Positions 1-5,014 of a stretch of 5,480 nucleotides of DNA are shown here, in pieces. Source of the stretch: an uncultured Ruminococcus sp. (lineage in GTDB: Bacteria; Bacillota; Clostridia; Oscillospirales; Acutalibacteraceae); NCBI GenBank assembly GCA_902783815.1, contig CACZSM010000203.1:1-5480 (forward strand). Direction: 5' to 3'. Every line of letters begins with the position of its first letter. Position 1 is the first letter of the stretch. The notes under the pieces are model-generated. The model was not told where the DNA came from and did not search any database. It saw only the letters and a list, made by a program, of their open reading frames with translations. A program made the position numbers and the translations under genes.

Positions 1-100
1 GCGGGTGTCCGGTGGACACCGCTGCGAAGCAGCAGCGCCGACCGAGCAGGCAGGCGAGACAGGGGGACCGCTCGCCGCAGGCGAGTGGTGGAGAGGTTGC
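1..100. repeat. GC-rich hairpin-bearing intergenic repeat, left copy
   Basis: This non-coding patch is much more GC-rich than the flanking AT-rich genes and is built of back-to-back hairpins. GGTGTCC (4-10) pairs with GGACACC (14-20). GCTGC (21-25) pairs with GCAGC (29-33). CCGCTCGCC (68-76) pairs with GGCGAGTGG (80-88) with one G-U pair and a GCA loop. The block GGCAGGCGAGAC (49-60), followed by AGGGGGA, recurs in reverse orientation near 617-653. I infer a member of a dispersed, hairpin-mosaic intergenic repeat family of gut Clostridia. The element may continue left of the window. No reading frame here looks coding. Confidence 0.6.
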
Positions 101-109
101 AAAATGCGC

Positions 110-139
110 TTGACGGTAAACTAACTGATATTGTATAAT
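110..139 (+). promoter_or_regulatory. Sigma-A-type promoter of the PIN remnant and its partner
   Basis: A -35 box TTGACG (110-115) and a perfect -10 box TATAAT (134-139) are 18 bases apart. Transcription would start about 146. The promoter lies 22 bases upstream of the remnant toxin start codon at 161 and immediately after the GC-rich repeat, so the repeat has not destroyed it. It probably still expresses the intact downstream gene at 328. Confidence 0.7.
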
Positions 140-160
140 ATAGAAAAGGGGATGATAAAA

Positions 161-335
161 ATGCGAATTTATCTTGATAACTGCGGATGCTTTGCATACT
201 GCCTGTGCGATTATTGCTCAATGTGATTTTATGCTGACAACAGATGATCGTTTGCTCAAATACAAAAGTGACAAAATCAAAATCGTGAATCCGACTGAGT
301 TTATCATAATATTAGGAGGGACAGAATATGATTAA
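161..335 (+). pseudogene. PIN-domain toxin-like gene, internally deleted and frameshifted
   Basis: A ribosome-binding site (GGGG at 148-151) precedes ATG 161. The first eight codons read MRIYLDNC, the typical beginning of a PIN-domain ribonuclease, with the first catalytic aspartate in the first strand. That frame then runs to a stop at 224-226 with unrelated residues. One frame over, codons 186-335 read DALHTACAII and then LTTDDRLL and IKIVNPTEF, which is the C-terminal end of the same family, including the DALH and TTDD blocks with the remaining acidic residues. Roughly 80-90 middle residues of a normal PIN protein of about 130-150 residues are missing, and the two pieces are out of frame. 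The family is an RNase, commonly the toxin of a type II toxin-antitoxin pair. This copy should be inactive. The C-terminal piece overlaps the next start codon by 8 nt, as in an intact operon. Confidence 0.77.
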
Positions 336-570
336 CAATAATTCTACCGCTGAAATCGTTGAACGCGGATATAACTGCTTGTTTGAACACCTTGGAACGA
401 TCGAAACAGAAAGATTTATCTCTTTTATTCTTAGCGAAAGATTTGATTATACAAAGTGGAGAAGAGAATACTTTAAGAATGTTACGCTTGATGAATTCCT
501 TGATGCTGCCGCTGATTATGATAATGCACACCCGTTTTGTCCTGAAAAACCACAGATTCCTATTGAATAA
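328..570 (+). CDS. Small protein, probable partner of the PIN-domain gene
   Basis: This 80-residue soluble protein starts at ATG 328 behind AGGAGGG (314-320) with a 7-base gap. It overlaps the end of the PIN remnant, so the two were one operon. It has no signal peptide or membrane segment. Residues 7-50 read like a compact helical unit with a conserved-looking core: TAEI, then CLFEHLG, then ERFIS and FDYTKW (39-44). From memory, small proteins with a similar AEI..G...L...LG...AERFI...FDYTKW pattern sit next to PIN genes in Clostridia and are usually annotated hypothetical. A role as antitoxin or regulator of the PIN protein is inference. The C-terminal tail is Pro-rich and lacks obvious structure. 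No DNA-binding motif is clear. The frame is intact although the toxin is broken, so it may be a solitary antitoxin or simply not yet decayed. Confidence 0.72.
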   Translation: MINNNSTAEIVERGYNCLFEHLGTIETERFISFILSERFDYTKWRREYFKNVTLDEFLDAAADYDNAHPFCPEKPQIPIE

Positions 571-690
571 CTACCCCCACCCCGTCAGGCTCTGGCCTAC
601 GGGGTGGTTTGCTCCCTCCCCCTGTCAGCTGCGCTGACATCGTCTCGCCTGCCGGCGTGTCGTCAGGCTTTCAGGGTGATTTTTAGGGGT
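571..690. repeat. GC-rich hairpin-bearing intergenic repeat, right copy (inverted)
   Basis: A second GC-rich non-coding patch. Besides the hairpin at 577-607 it holds TGTCAGC (623-629) pairing perfectly with GCTGACA (633-639). GTCTCGCCTGCC (642-653) is the exact reverse complement of 49-60. On the minus strand the order is GGCAGGCGAGAC, an 18-base hairpin insert, then AGGGGGA; the left copy has the same two blocks directly joined. CGTCAGGCT occurs twice in direct orientation (583-591 and 661-669). I infer a second, inverted and rearranged member of the same repeat family. Bases 670-721 hold no further clear feature before the infC promoter. Confidence 0.58.
577..607. terminator. Strong hairpin after the 80-residue gene, possible terminator
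   Basis: CCACCCCGT (577-585) pairs perfectly with ACGGGGTGG (599-607), and AGG (587-589) with CCT (596-598) can extend the stem past one bulged C. It begins 7 bases after the stop codon at 568-570. Only TTT follows on the + strand, so termination would be weak, and the hairpin may belong to the GC-rich repeat rather than being a dedicated terminator. Confidence 0.45.
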
Positions 691-721
691 TGAGCTGTTA
701 AACTCCCGTGGAAAAAAAGAC

Positions 722-750
722 TTGACAAACACGAAAAGATATGATATAGT
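722..750 (+). promoter_or_regulatory. Promoter of the infC-rpmI-rplT operon
   Basis: A perfect -35 box TTGACA (722-727) and a -10 box TATAGT (745-750) have the ideal 17-base spacer, and TG at 742-743 gives an extended -10. Transcription should begin about 757, leaving a leader of roughly 165 bases before infC. This is a strong housekeeping-type promoter, as expected for translation genes. Confidence 0.85.
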
Positions 751-756
751 AGGAAA

Positions 757-908
757 GTAAAAACAAAGTAAAGTTCGCTCGGACTTTCACCTGTAAGGTT
801 TCGTCTGTTACGGGTCAATAGATCAGCCCCTGTATATGTTTGTGCCGGGGCAGCTGTTGATACGCACGACCGCCTGAAGGTTCGTGCTTTCTTTATTTTC
901 AAAAAGTT
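757..908 (+). ncRNA. Structured infC operon leader, L20-type autoregulatory attenuator
   Basis: Long untranslated leader with successive hairpins. AAAGT (770-774) pairs with ACTTT (783-787). CCTGTAA (790-796) pairs with TTACGGG (808-814) with one G-U. ATCA+GCCCC (822-830) pairs with GGGGC (847-851) and TGAT (858-861), leaving a bulge at 852-857. A terminator follows at 864-900. In Firmicutes such as Bacillus subtilis, r-protein L20 binds the infC leader, mimicking its 23S rRNA site, and promotes premature termination; the L20_leader family is the known precedent. The position and the terminator fit this model. I cannot verify family membership without a covariance-model search. The loop of the second hairpin (GGTTTCGT, 797-804) resembles the 3' arm of the terminator and could compete for its 5' arm. 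Confidence 0.68.
864..900 (+). terminator. Intrinsic terminator in the infC leader (attenuator)
   Basis: GCACGACC (864-871) pairs with GGTTCGTGC (879-887) with one bulged T and a 7-base loop, followed by the T-rich run TTTCTTTATTTT (888-899). It ends 11 bases before the infC ribosome-binding site, so polymerase must read through it to express the operon. This is expected to be the control point for L20 feedback. Confidence 0.8.
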
Positions 909-910
909 TT

Positions 911-916
911 GGAGGT
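911..916 (+). promoter_or_regulatory. Ribosome-binding site that sets the infC AUU start
   Basis: GGAGGT (911-916) lies 7 bases before ATT at 924, the normal spacing. The nearest in-frame conventional alternatives, TTG 909 and GTG 915, overlap or abut this site and could not be served by it. AUU is the well-known rare start codon of infC in Escherichia coli and Bacillus-group species. Confidence 0.82.
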
Positions 917-923
917 GCTTAAC

Positions 924-1442
924 ATTAGCAAGCAGGAAATTCAGATCAATGATGAGATCCGTGATAAGGAGATCCGTGTGATCGGCTCGGACGGTACGCA
1001 GCTCGGAATAATGTCTGCGTCAAAGGCTCTGGCAATGGCTGAAAACTCTAATCTCGACCTTGTAAAAATCGCTCCGCAGGCTCAGCCGCCTGTGTGCAAG
1101 ATCATGGACTATGGCAAGTATCGCTTTGAACAGGCGAAAAGAGAAAAAGAGGCAAAGAAAAATCAAAAAATTGTCGATATAAAGGAAGTCAGACTCTCCC
1201 TTAATATTGATACCCATGATTTCAATACAAAGCTCAACCATGCGCAGCGCTTCATAGGCAATGGCGATAAAGTCAAAGTCTCGATACGCTTCAGGGGCAG
1301 AGAAATGGGTCACCCGGAGCTTGGAAGCGAAATTATGAAAAAATTTGCAGATGCTTGTCAGGAATTCGCAGTCGTTGAAAAGCCTGCTAAGCTTGAGGGA
1401 CGCAATATGATTATGTTCCTTGCGCCGAAGCCAAACAAATAA
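924..1442 (+). CDS. infC: Translation initiation factor IF-3
   Basis: IF3 binds the 30S subunit, keeps it free of 50S, and checks the start codon and initiator tRNA. With the AUU start at 924 the protein is 172 residues, the usual length. Residues 1-65 form the N-domain, ending in the signature PPVCKIMDYGK (55-65). A Lys/Glu-rich linker helix follows (about 66-84), then the C-domain with IKEVRLS (86-92), HDFNTKL and VKVSIRFRGRE (116-127), and the end near GRNMIMFLAPK. The N-terminus (SKQEIQINDEIRDKEIRVI) aligns with known IF3 starts. IF3 discriminates against AUU, so excess protein represses its own mRNA; this is established in E. coli and inferred here. It is the first gene of the operon, 24 bases before rpmI. 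Confidence 0.97.
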   Translation: MSKQEIQINDEIRDKEIRVIGSDGTQLGIMSASKALAMAENSNLDLVKIAPQAQPPVCKIMDYGKYRFEQAKREKEAKKNQKIVDIKEVRLSLNIDTHDFNTKLNHAQRFIGNGDKVKVSIRFRGREMGHPELGSEIMKKFADACQEFAVVEKPAKLEGRNMIMFLAPKPNK

Positions 1443-1466
1443 ATCAAAATCAAGGAGGATCTTAAT

Positions 1467-1664
1467 ATGGCTAAGATCAAGACACACAGCGGAGCTAAAA
1501 AGCGCTTTAAGCTCTCAAAGAACGGTAAGGTAATTCGTGCACACGCAAATAAGTCACATATACTTAACAAAAAGACTACAAAGCGTAAAAGAGGACTCAG
1601 AAAGACTGTTGCAGCTGATAAGACAAATGTAGCAGCTATCAAGAAGCTCATTCCCTATAAATAA
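1467..1664 (+). CDS. rpmI: Large-subunit ribosomal protein L35 (bL35)
   Basis: A 65-residue, strongly basic protein of the 50S subunit with the normal bL35 length and layout. It has MAKIKTHSGAKKRFK at the N-terminus, an AHANKSHILNKK centre, the basic KRKRGLRK stretch, and a C-terminal end at KKLIPYK. bL35 is buried in rRNA of the large subunit. The start at ATG 1467 is fixed by AAGGAGG (1452-1458) eight bases upstream. It is the middle gene of the infC-rpmI-rplT operon, transcribed from the promoter at 722. A 52-base gap with its own ribosome-binding site, but no promoter I can see, separates it from rplT. Nothing is unusual about it. Confidence 0.98.
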   Translation: MAKIKTHSGAKKRFKLSKNGKVIRAHANKSHILNKKTTKRKRGLRKTVAADKTNVAAIKKLIPYK

Positions 1665-1716
1665 TAAAGGGAAAGAAAAAGGAAGAACAATTACAGATAT
1701 TCGGAGGTAATATAAT

Positions 1717-2070
1717 ATGGCACGAGTAAAGGGTGCGCTGGCAACACGCAAGAGAAGAAAAAAGATTCTGAAGCTCGCTAAGGGCTACTGGGGCGCAAAG
1801 AGCAAGCATTTCAAGATGGCTAAGGAAGCTGTTATGAAAAGCGGTAACTACGCTTATATCGGCAGAAAGCAGAGAAAGCGTGATTTCAGAAGACTGTGGA
1901 TCACCCGTATATCTTCTGGCTGCAAGGCTAACGGCATTAACTATTCAACATTCATGAACGGTCTGAAGAAGGCTGGCATCACACTTAACAGAAAGATGCT
2001 TTCCGAGATCGCAATCTACGATGCAGAGGCTTTCACAGCACTTGTTGAAAAGGCAAAGGCTGCTCTGTAA
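1717..2070 (+). CDS. rplT: Large-subunit ribosomal protein L20 (bL20)
   Basis: This 117-residue protein has the standard bL20 length. It binds 23S rRNA early in 50S assembly and, in Firmicutes and E. coli, is also the translational or transcriptional repressor of its own operon. The long basic N-terminal helix is clear (MARVKGALATRKRRKKILKL, then AKGYWG), followed by YAYIGRKQRKRDFRRLWI. The globular C-terminal part (about 60-117) contains FMNGLKKAGI and NRKMLSEIAI, the region that carries the RNA-binding repressor activity in studied homologues. The start at ATG 1717 is set by GGAGGT (1703-1708). As the last gene of the operon, its product closes the feedback loop on the leader at 757-900. 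The stop is followed by a small GGAC-GAAA-GTCC hairpin (2079-2090) and a terminator. Confidence 0.99.
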   Translation: MARVKGALATRKRRKKILKLAKGYWGAKSKHFKMAKEAVMKSGNYAYIGRKQRKRDFRRLWITRISSGCKANGINYSTFMNGLKKAGITLNRKMLSEIAIYDAEAFTALVEKAKAAL

Positions 2071-2111
2071 GAAAAGCAGGACGAAAGTCCGGATAAAAAA
2101 GATCTGGGATC

Positions 2112-2139
2112 GGGACGCTTTGCGCGTCCCTTTTCTTTT
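2112..2139 (+). terminator. Intrinsic terminator after rplT
   Basis: GGGACGC (2112-2118) pairs perfectly with GCGTCCC (2124-2130) around a 5-base loop and is followed by TTTTCTTTT (2131-2139). It should end the ribosomal operon. The T run stops only 3 bases before the ribosome-binding site of the next gene, so any promoter for that gene must lie upstream of or within the terminator, or expression depends on read-through. Confidence 0.88.
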
Positions 2140-2142
2140 GAC

Positions 2143-2148
2143 AGGAGG
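2143..2148 (+). promoter_or_regulatory. Ribosome-binding site choosing ATG 2157
   Basis: AGGAGG (2143-2148) lies 8 bases from ATG 2157. An in-frame GTG at 2148 overlaps this site itself and cannot be initiated by it, so the protein is 678 rather than 681 residues long. Confidence 0.8.
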
Positions 2149-2156
2149 TGTATGAG

Positions 2157-4193
2157 ATGACCGGGAAAAGAAATGCAGCAGAACAGACTGAGGAAGCGGT
2201 CTGGTGGGTGAGGACAATGAACTATATCAGGACAATACCAGGAACTATATATTCTGAACAGCTGAAAGAGCTTACAAAATGCTTTGACTGTCCGGAAAAG
2301 CTGAGGGAAAGGATCTATAAATACAGTGAAAGCGAATTTGTAGATTATCTGAATACGGCAAAAGCAGCAAAGGCATCTGAAATGCTTGATGAATATGAAG
2401 GCTGCTTTCTGAAAATGGATCCCGTTACAAGCGGAGTTTTTACCCTTCCGGCATCAAGAGAAATACTCGACAGCGCAATATGGCGTTTGTATAAGCAAAG
2501 GGAATTTCCTGAACCGGCTCTGAATTATAACCGCTATCTCTATGAAAAACCAGATGTATCTGAGGATCTTGTTTTTGAGTTCCCGGAGGATATAACTTCT
2601 GAGATAATAAATGATCTGACAGAAAAGGGATTTATCATTACTGATGAGGATAAGCATGAAATATCCTTTGACTTTTCTGTTTTCAGAAAAAAAGGTGAAT
2701 ATTACATTTATGTACGGAATTTTGATCTCTGTAAAATATGCACCCACTTTCCTGATTATTCGATAGGAAGTCTGTATGGAGATAAAACAGTATTTTCAGG
2801 CGAAACTGTATTTTCGTCAATGAATGATATTACGAACCATAGAACCATATGCGGAAGTCTGCATTTCAATTGCTCCAGCTTTGAAAGAAGCATAGAATTC
2901 AACTATATGAGCTTCATATGCGAAAAAATAGACGACAGTAAAGTCATAGATTTCCGTGAAGCCTGTTTTTTCGGAAATGTATTTTTCAGGAACTCTGTAT
3001 TTGAAAATACATCCTCAAATATGGAAATGTCGTTTGAGGATGCAAAGGTCATGGGCAGACTTGGATTCAATAATGTGGATGTCGGAGGTCTTACGATAAA
3101 CTGCTTCCAGACTATATTCGATTCATACGATGACGAAACTGTAAGCGAAAATCAGCCGTATTTGAATAAGGTCAGCTTTGTAAATACTGTTTTCGGCGGA
3201 GATTCTATCATACAGTTTTCTGATTCTGAATTCAGATCAGAAAAAAGATGCAAGGTATGCTTCCAGAATATCCAGAATATGCCGCTGACTAAACTGATAT
3301 TTGCTCCTTTGTACGATAAGTCTGATCCGGAAAAAAAGCTGTGTCCGGATATTTACCTGCTTATAGATAACTGCGAGATACAGAATACTCTTCATATCGG
3401 CAATGTAAGACAGCTTTCATTCCACCATTCGCAGAATTACAGCCGTATAGTATCATCCGAACAATGGGGCGAGCTTCCTGCTGTATCGCCACGCGAAAAA
3501 ATACGGCAGTTTTTCGGCAGAGATGGTAATAATACCTCTCCGCGTACCAAAACAAAGGGTATCGGCAGAACAAAGATCGTTAATAAAATGCTCATGGCAG
3601 TTTACAATAACGATGTGGCATCTGACCTCGGAGGAATAAATGAGCTGAATTGGTCAAAGGGAACGGACTTCCTGATGCTTAAAGAGAATTTCAGTTCACA
3701 GGGTATGTATGATACGGAGGATGTTGCTTTTATACTATTTATGGAATATAAGCCTCAGATGGATGTCAAGAATAAGTCTAATTCTACATTGAAGCGAATT
3801 TCAAATACATGGCTCTACAAGATACTTTACGCACAGGGAAAATACGGTCTTTCACCTAACCGGGTAGTGGCCTCTATAATCGGTATGATATTATTCTTTA
3901 CTCTTGTATTTTTCCTTATATTCTCATACAAGAAGGCGGACGCCTTTTGCGTTGGCAATACTCTTATGGTCTGGGACAGCGCAAAAGAAGCCTATGTTGA
4001 TAACCTCGGTGACGACAGTATGATATCACTGATGAAAAGCTTTCTGTACAGTCTTGAAAATATAGTACCGTTTGTATCGCAGTTTGAAGCCATAGATCTG
4101 GGAGTATGTCTGCTGACTGCTTTTGAAAACTTTTTAGGCGCTTTCCTGATCGGCTATTTCTCTGTTGCCGTTATGAGAAAGATATTGAAATAA
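2157..4193 (+). CDS. Pentapeptide-like repeat protein with a two-helix channel-like membrane domain
   Basis: A 678-residue protein of unknown function; no signal peptide. Residues 1-200 are mixed helix and strand and I cannot assign them. About 210-405 show diverged repeats with an aromatic every five residues or so (VFSGETVF from 212, IDFREACFFGNVFF from 264), suggesting a pentapeptide-type beta-helix. A basic linker precedes LKENF...QG.Y.TEDVAF..FMEYK (508-532), a block that in related proteins links the repeats to the membrane part. One membrane helix spans about 570-590, then an outer loop, a short pore-like segment (629-644) and a final helix (648-672) with ENFLGAFL. This layout matches pentapeptide proteins with a C-terminal two-helix ion-channel fold, but the expected T-x-G-Y-G filter is absent: the segment reads SLENIVPFVSQFE. 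A signalling or scaffold role at the membrane is inference. It leads a compact run with the next two genes. Confidence 0.88.
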   Translation: MTGKRNAAEQTEEAVWWVRTMNYIRTIPGTIYSEQLKELTKCFDCPEKLRERIYKYSESEFVDYLNTAKAAKASEMLDEYEGCFLKMDPVTSGVFTLPASREILDSAIWRLYKQREFPEPALNYNRYLYEKPDVSEDLVFEFPEDITSEIINDLTEKGFIITDEDKHEISFDFSVFRKKGEYYIYVRNFDLCKICTHFPDYSIGSLYGDKTVFSGETVFSSMNDITNHRTICGSLHFNCSSFERSIEFNYMSFICEKIDDSKVIDFREACFFGNVFFRNSVFENTSSNMEMSFEDAKVMGRLGFNNVDVGGLTINCFQTIFDSYDDETVSENQPYLNKVSFVNTVFGGDSIIQFSDSEFRSEKRCKVCFQNIQNMPLTKLIFAPLYDKSDPEKKLCPDIYLLIDNCEIQNTLHIGNVRQLSFHHSQNYSRIVSSEQWGELPAVSPREKIRQFFGRDGNNTSPRTKTKGIGRTKIVNKMLMAVYNNDVASDLGGINELNWSKGTDFLMLKENFSSQGMYDTEDVAFILFMEYKPQMDVKNKSNSTLKRISNTWLYKILYAQGKYGLSPNRVVASIIGMILFFTLVFFLIFSYKKADAFCVGNTLMVWDSAKEAYVDNLGDDSMISLMKSFLYSLENIVPFVSQFEAIDLGVCLLTAFENFLGAFLIGYFSVAVMRKILK

Positions 4194-4206
4194 TGGGGGC
4201 AGTAAA

Positions 4207-4695
4207 ATGAAAGAAAACATAAAGATAAGAAATGTATGTGACGGCGATTCTGAGCTTCTGCAAAAACTTGCAAGCGAATGTCCGCCGCTTGATGTTCATA
4301 CGCCCTATACATATTGGGTAATAGCAAGATTCTTCGGCAAAAACAGCTTTATCGCTGAAATCGATGGCAAACCACTGGGATATATCACCTCCGTTGAAAA
4401 CGGAGAAGAAACGCTTGTCTGGCAGATAGGCATAAAAAAAGAAGTCAGAGGCAGCGGTCTTGCATATCTCCTGATAGACAAGGTTATTGCTCCGGCAATT
4501 GCAGCAGGAAGAAAAGTATATGTAAGCATAGACAGATCCAATGCGCCGAGCAACGGAGCTTTTTCTTCGTACTGCCGTAAAAATGGACTTATTCTGAAAA
4601 ATCTGAAAACCGTAGCACTTAGAAGTGTAACGGATGCGGATTTCTACGAATGTGAGGATCTGTTCTTGATAGAACCTGACGAAAAGGGGTGCTGA
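4207..4695 (+). CDS. GNAT acetyltransferase resembling diaminobutyrate acetyltransferase (EctA)
   Basis: A 162-residue cytoplasmic N-acetyltransferase of the GNAT fold. The acetyl-CoA pyrophosphate-binding motif is RGSGLA (81-86), preceded by the strand VWQIGIKK (71-78) and the earlier strand SFIAEIDGKPLGYI (47-60). The substrate side looks like EctA: CPPLDVHTPYTYWVIARFF (25-43), the later NAPSNGAFSSYCRK (112-125), and the acidic C-terminal ECEDLFLI (148-155). EctA acetylates L-2,4-diaminobutyrate at the gamma-amino group in ectoine synthesis. No ectB or ectC is in the window, so the true substrate may be another diamine or amino acid; the subfamily call is from memory of the motifs. The ATG at 4207 has GGGGG (4195-4199) 7 bases upstream. 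It starts 13 bases after the preceding stop, so cotranscription is likely. Confidence 0.85.
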   Translation: MKENIKIRNVCDGDSELLQKLASECPPLDVHTPYTYWVIARFFGKNSFIAEIDGKPLGYITSVENGEETLVWQIGIKKEVRGSGLAYLLIDKVIAPAIAAGRKVYVSIDRSNAPSNGAFSSYCRKNGLILKNLKTVALRSVTDADFYECEDLFLIEPDEKGC

Positions 4696-4696
4696 A

Positions 4697-4954
4697 ATGC
4701 TTTGTGATGAACTGCCAAAGATAATGTGGTTTGAAAACGACAATGATTATACAGAGTGTAATTACTTATTCCACTATATTATTATACCGGATGTAAAAGA
4801 GGGTATAATGACTGTAAAAATATGGCACAGCGATTATTGCTATGAAAAATGCAAGGACGAAATAGTATCTGAAAGAGCCTTTCCCCTGACAACAGAGGGC
4901 AGAGAGGAAATGATCGCCTATATTCGTCAGGAAAACATGAATTACCGTCAGTGA
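4697..4954 (+). CDS. Small conserved-looking protein of unknown function
   Basis: This 85-residue protein I do not recognise. Its start ATG 4697 is one base after the acetyltransferase stop and has AAGGGG (4684-4689) 7 bases upstream, inside the end of that gene, which indicates translational coupling. It is acidic, soluble, and has no signal peptide or membrane segment. The middle (24-44) alternates hydrophobic and charged residues like beta strands (LFHYIIIP, then MTVKIWH), and 65-79 looks like a short helix (TTEGREEMIAYIRQE). Cysteines lie at 3, 21, 48 and 52, with histidines at 26 and 44; C48-x3-C52 could bind a metal or form a disulfide, but this is speculation. Tight coupling suggests it works with, or is produced in fixed ratio to, the acetyltransferase. 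The gene ends just before the bidirectional terminator. Confidence 0.8.
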   Translation: MLCDELPKIMWFENDNDYTECNYLFHYIIIPDVKEGIMTVKIWHSDYCYEKCKDEIVSERAFPLTTEGREEMIAYIRQENMNYRQ

Positions 4955-4972
4955 TCGGAATTGAATCACACC

Positions 4973-5014
4973 AAAAAAACCTGACCCGGAAATACGGATC
5001 AGGTTCATTTTTTT
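4973..5014. terminator. Bidirectional intrinsic terminator between convergent genes
   Basis: AACCTGACCCG (4978-4988) pairs with CGGATCAGGTT (4995-5005) with a single C-A mismatch and a 6-base loop. A run of A (4973-4979) lies on the left and a run of T (5008-5014) on the right, so the structure terminates transcription in both directions. It sits between the stop of the 85-residue gene (4954) and the stop of the minus-strand gene (5013-5015), and the T run overlaps that stop codon. Confidence 0.9.

Noticed and set aside
359..637. Plus-strand frame (92 codons) overlapping the 80-residue gene and the GC-rich repeat
   Set aside because: It has no well-placed ribosome-binding site, its second half is translated hairpin repeat, and the 328-570 frame has a better start and a coherent protein.
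1..690. Possible CRISPR array or transposon with terminal inverted repeats
   Set aside because: There are only two related GC-rich segments, their repeats are not regularly spaced, no transposase or Cas gene is visible, and the inverted match is internal to the segments and not at clean ends.
663..902. Minus-strand frame (79 codons) opposite the infC promoter and leader
   Set aside because: It covers a strong promoter and structured RNA leader on the other strand, and the product looks random.
909..923. infC start at TTG 909 or GTG 915
   Set aside because: Both lie on or beside the GGAGGT ribosome-binding site; only ATT 924 has correct spacing.
1020..1487. Minus-strand open frame (155 codons) opposite infC
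   Set aside because: Antisense shadow of an unmistakable IF3 gene, with no family resemblance of its own.
4171..4743. Long minus-strand open frame (190 codons) opposite the acetyltransferase
   Set aside because: It lies antisense to a plus-strand gene with clear GNAT motifs, its product is low-complexity with no recognisable motif, and it would cross the ends of two well-supported genes.
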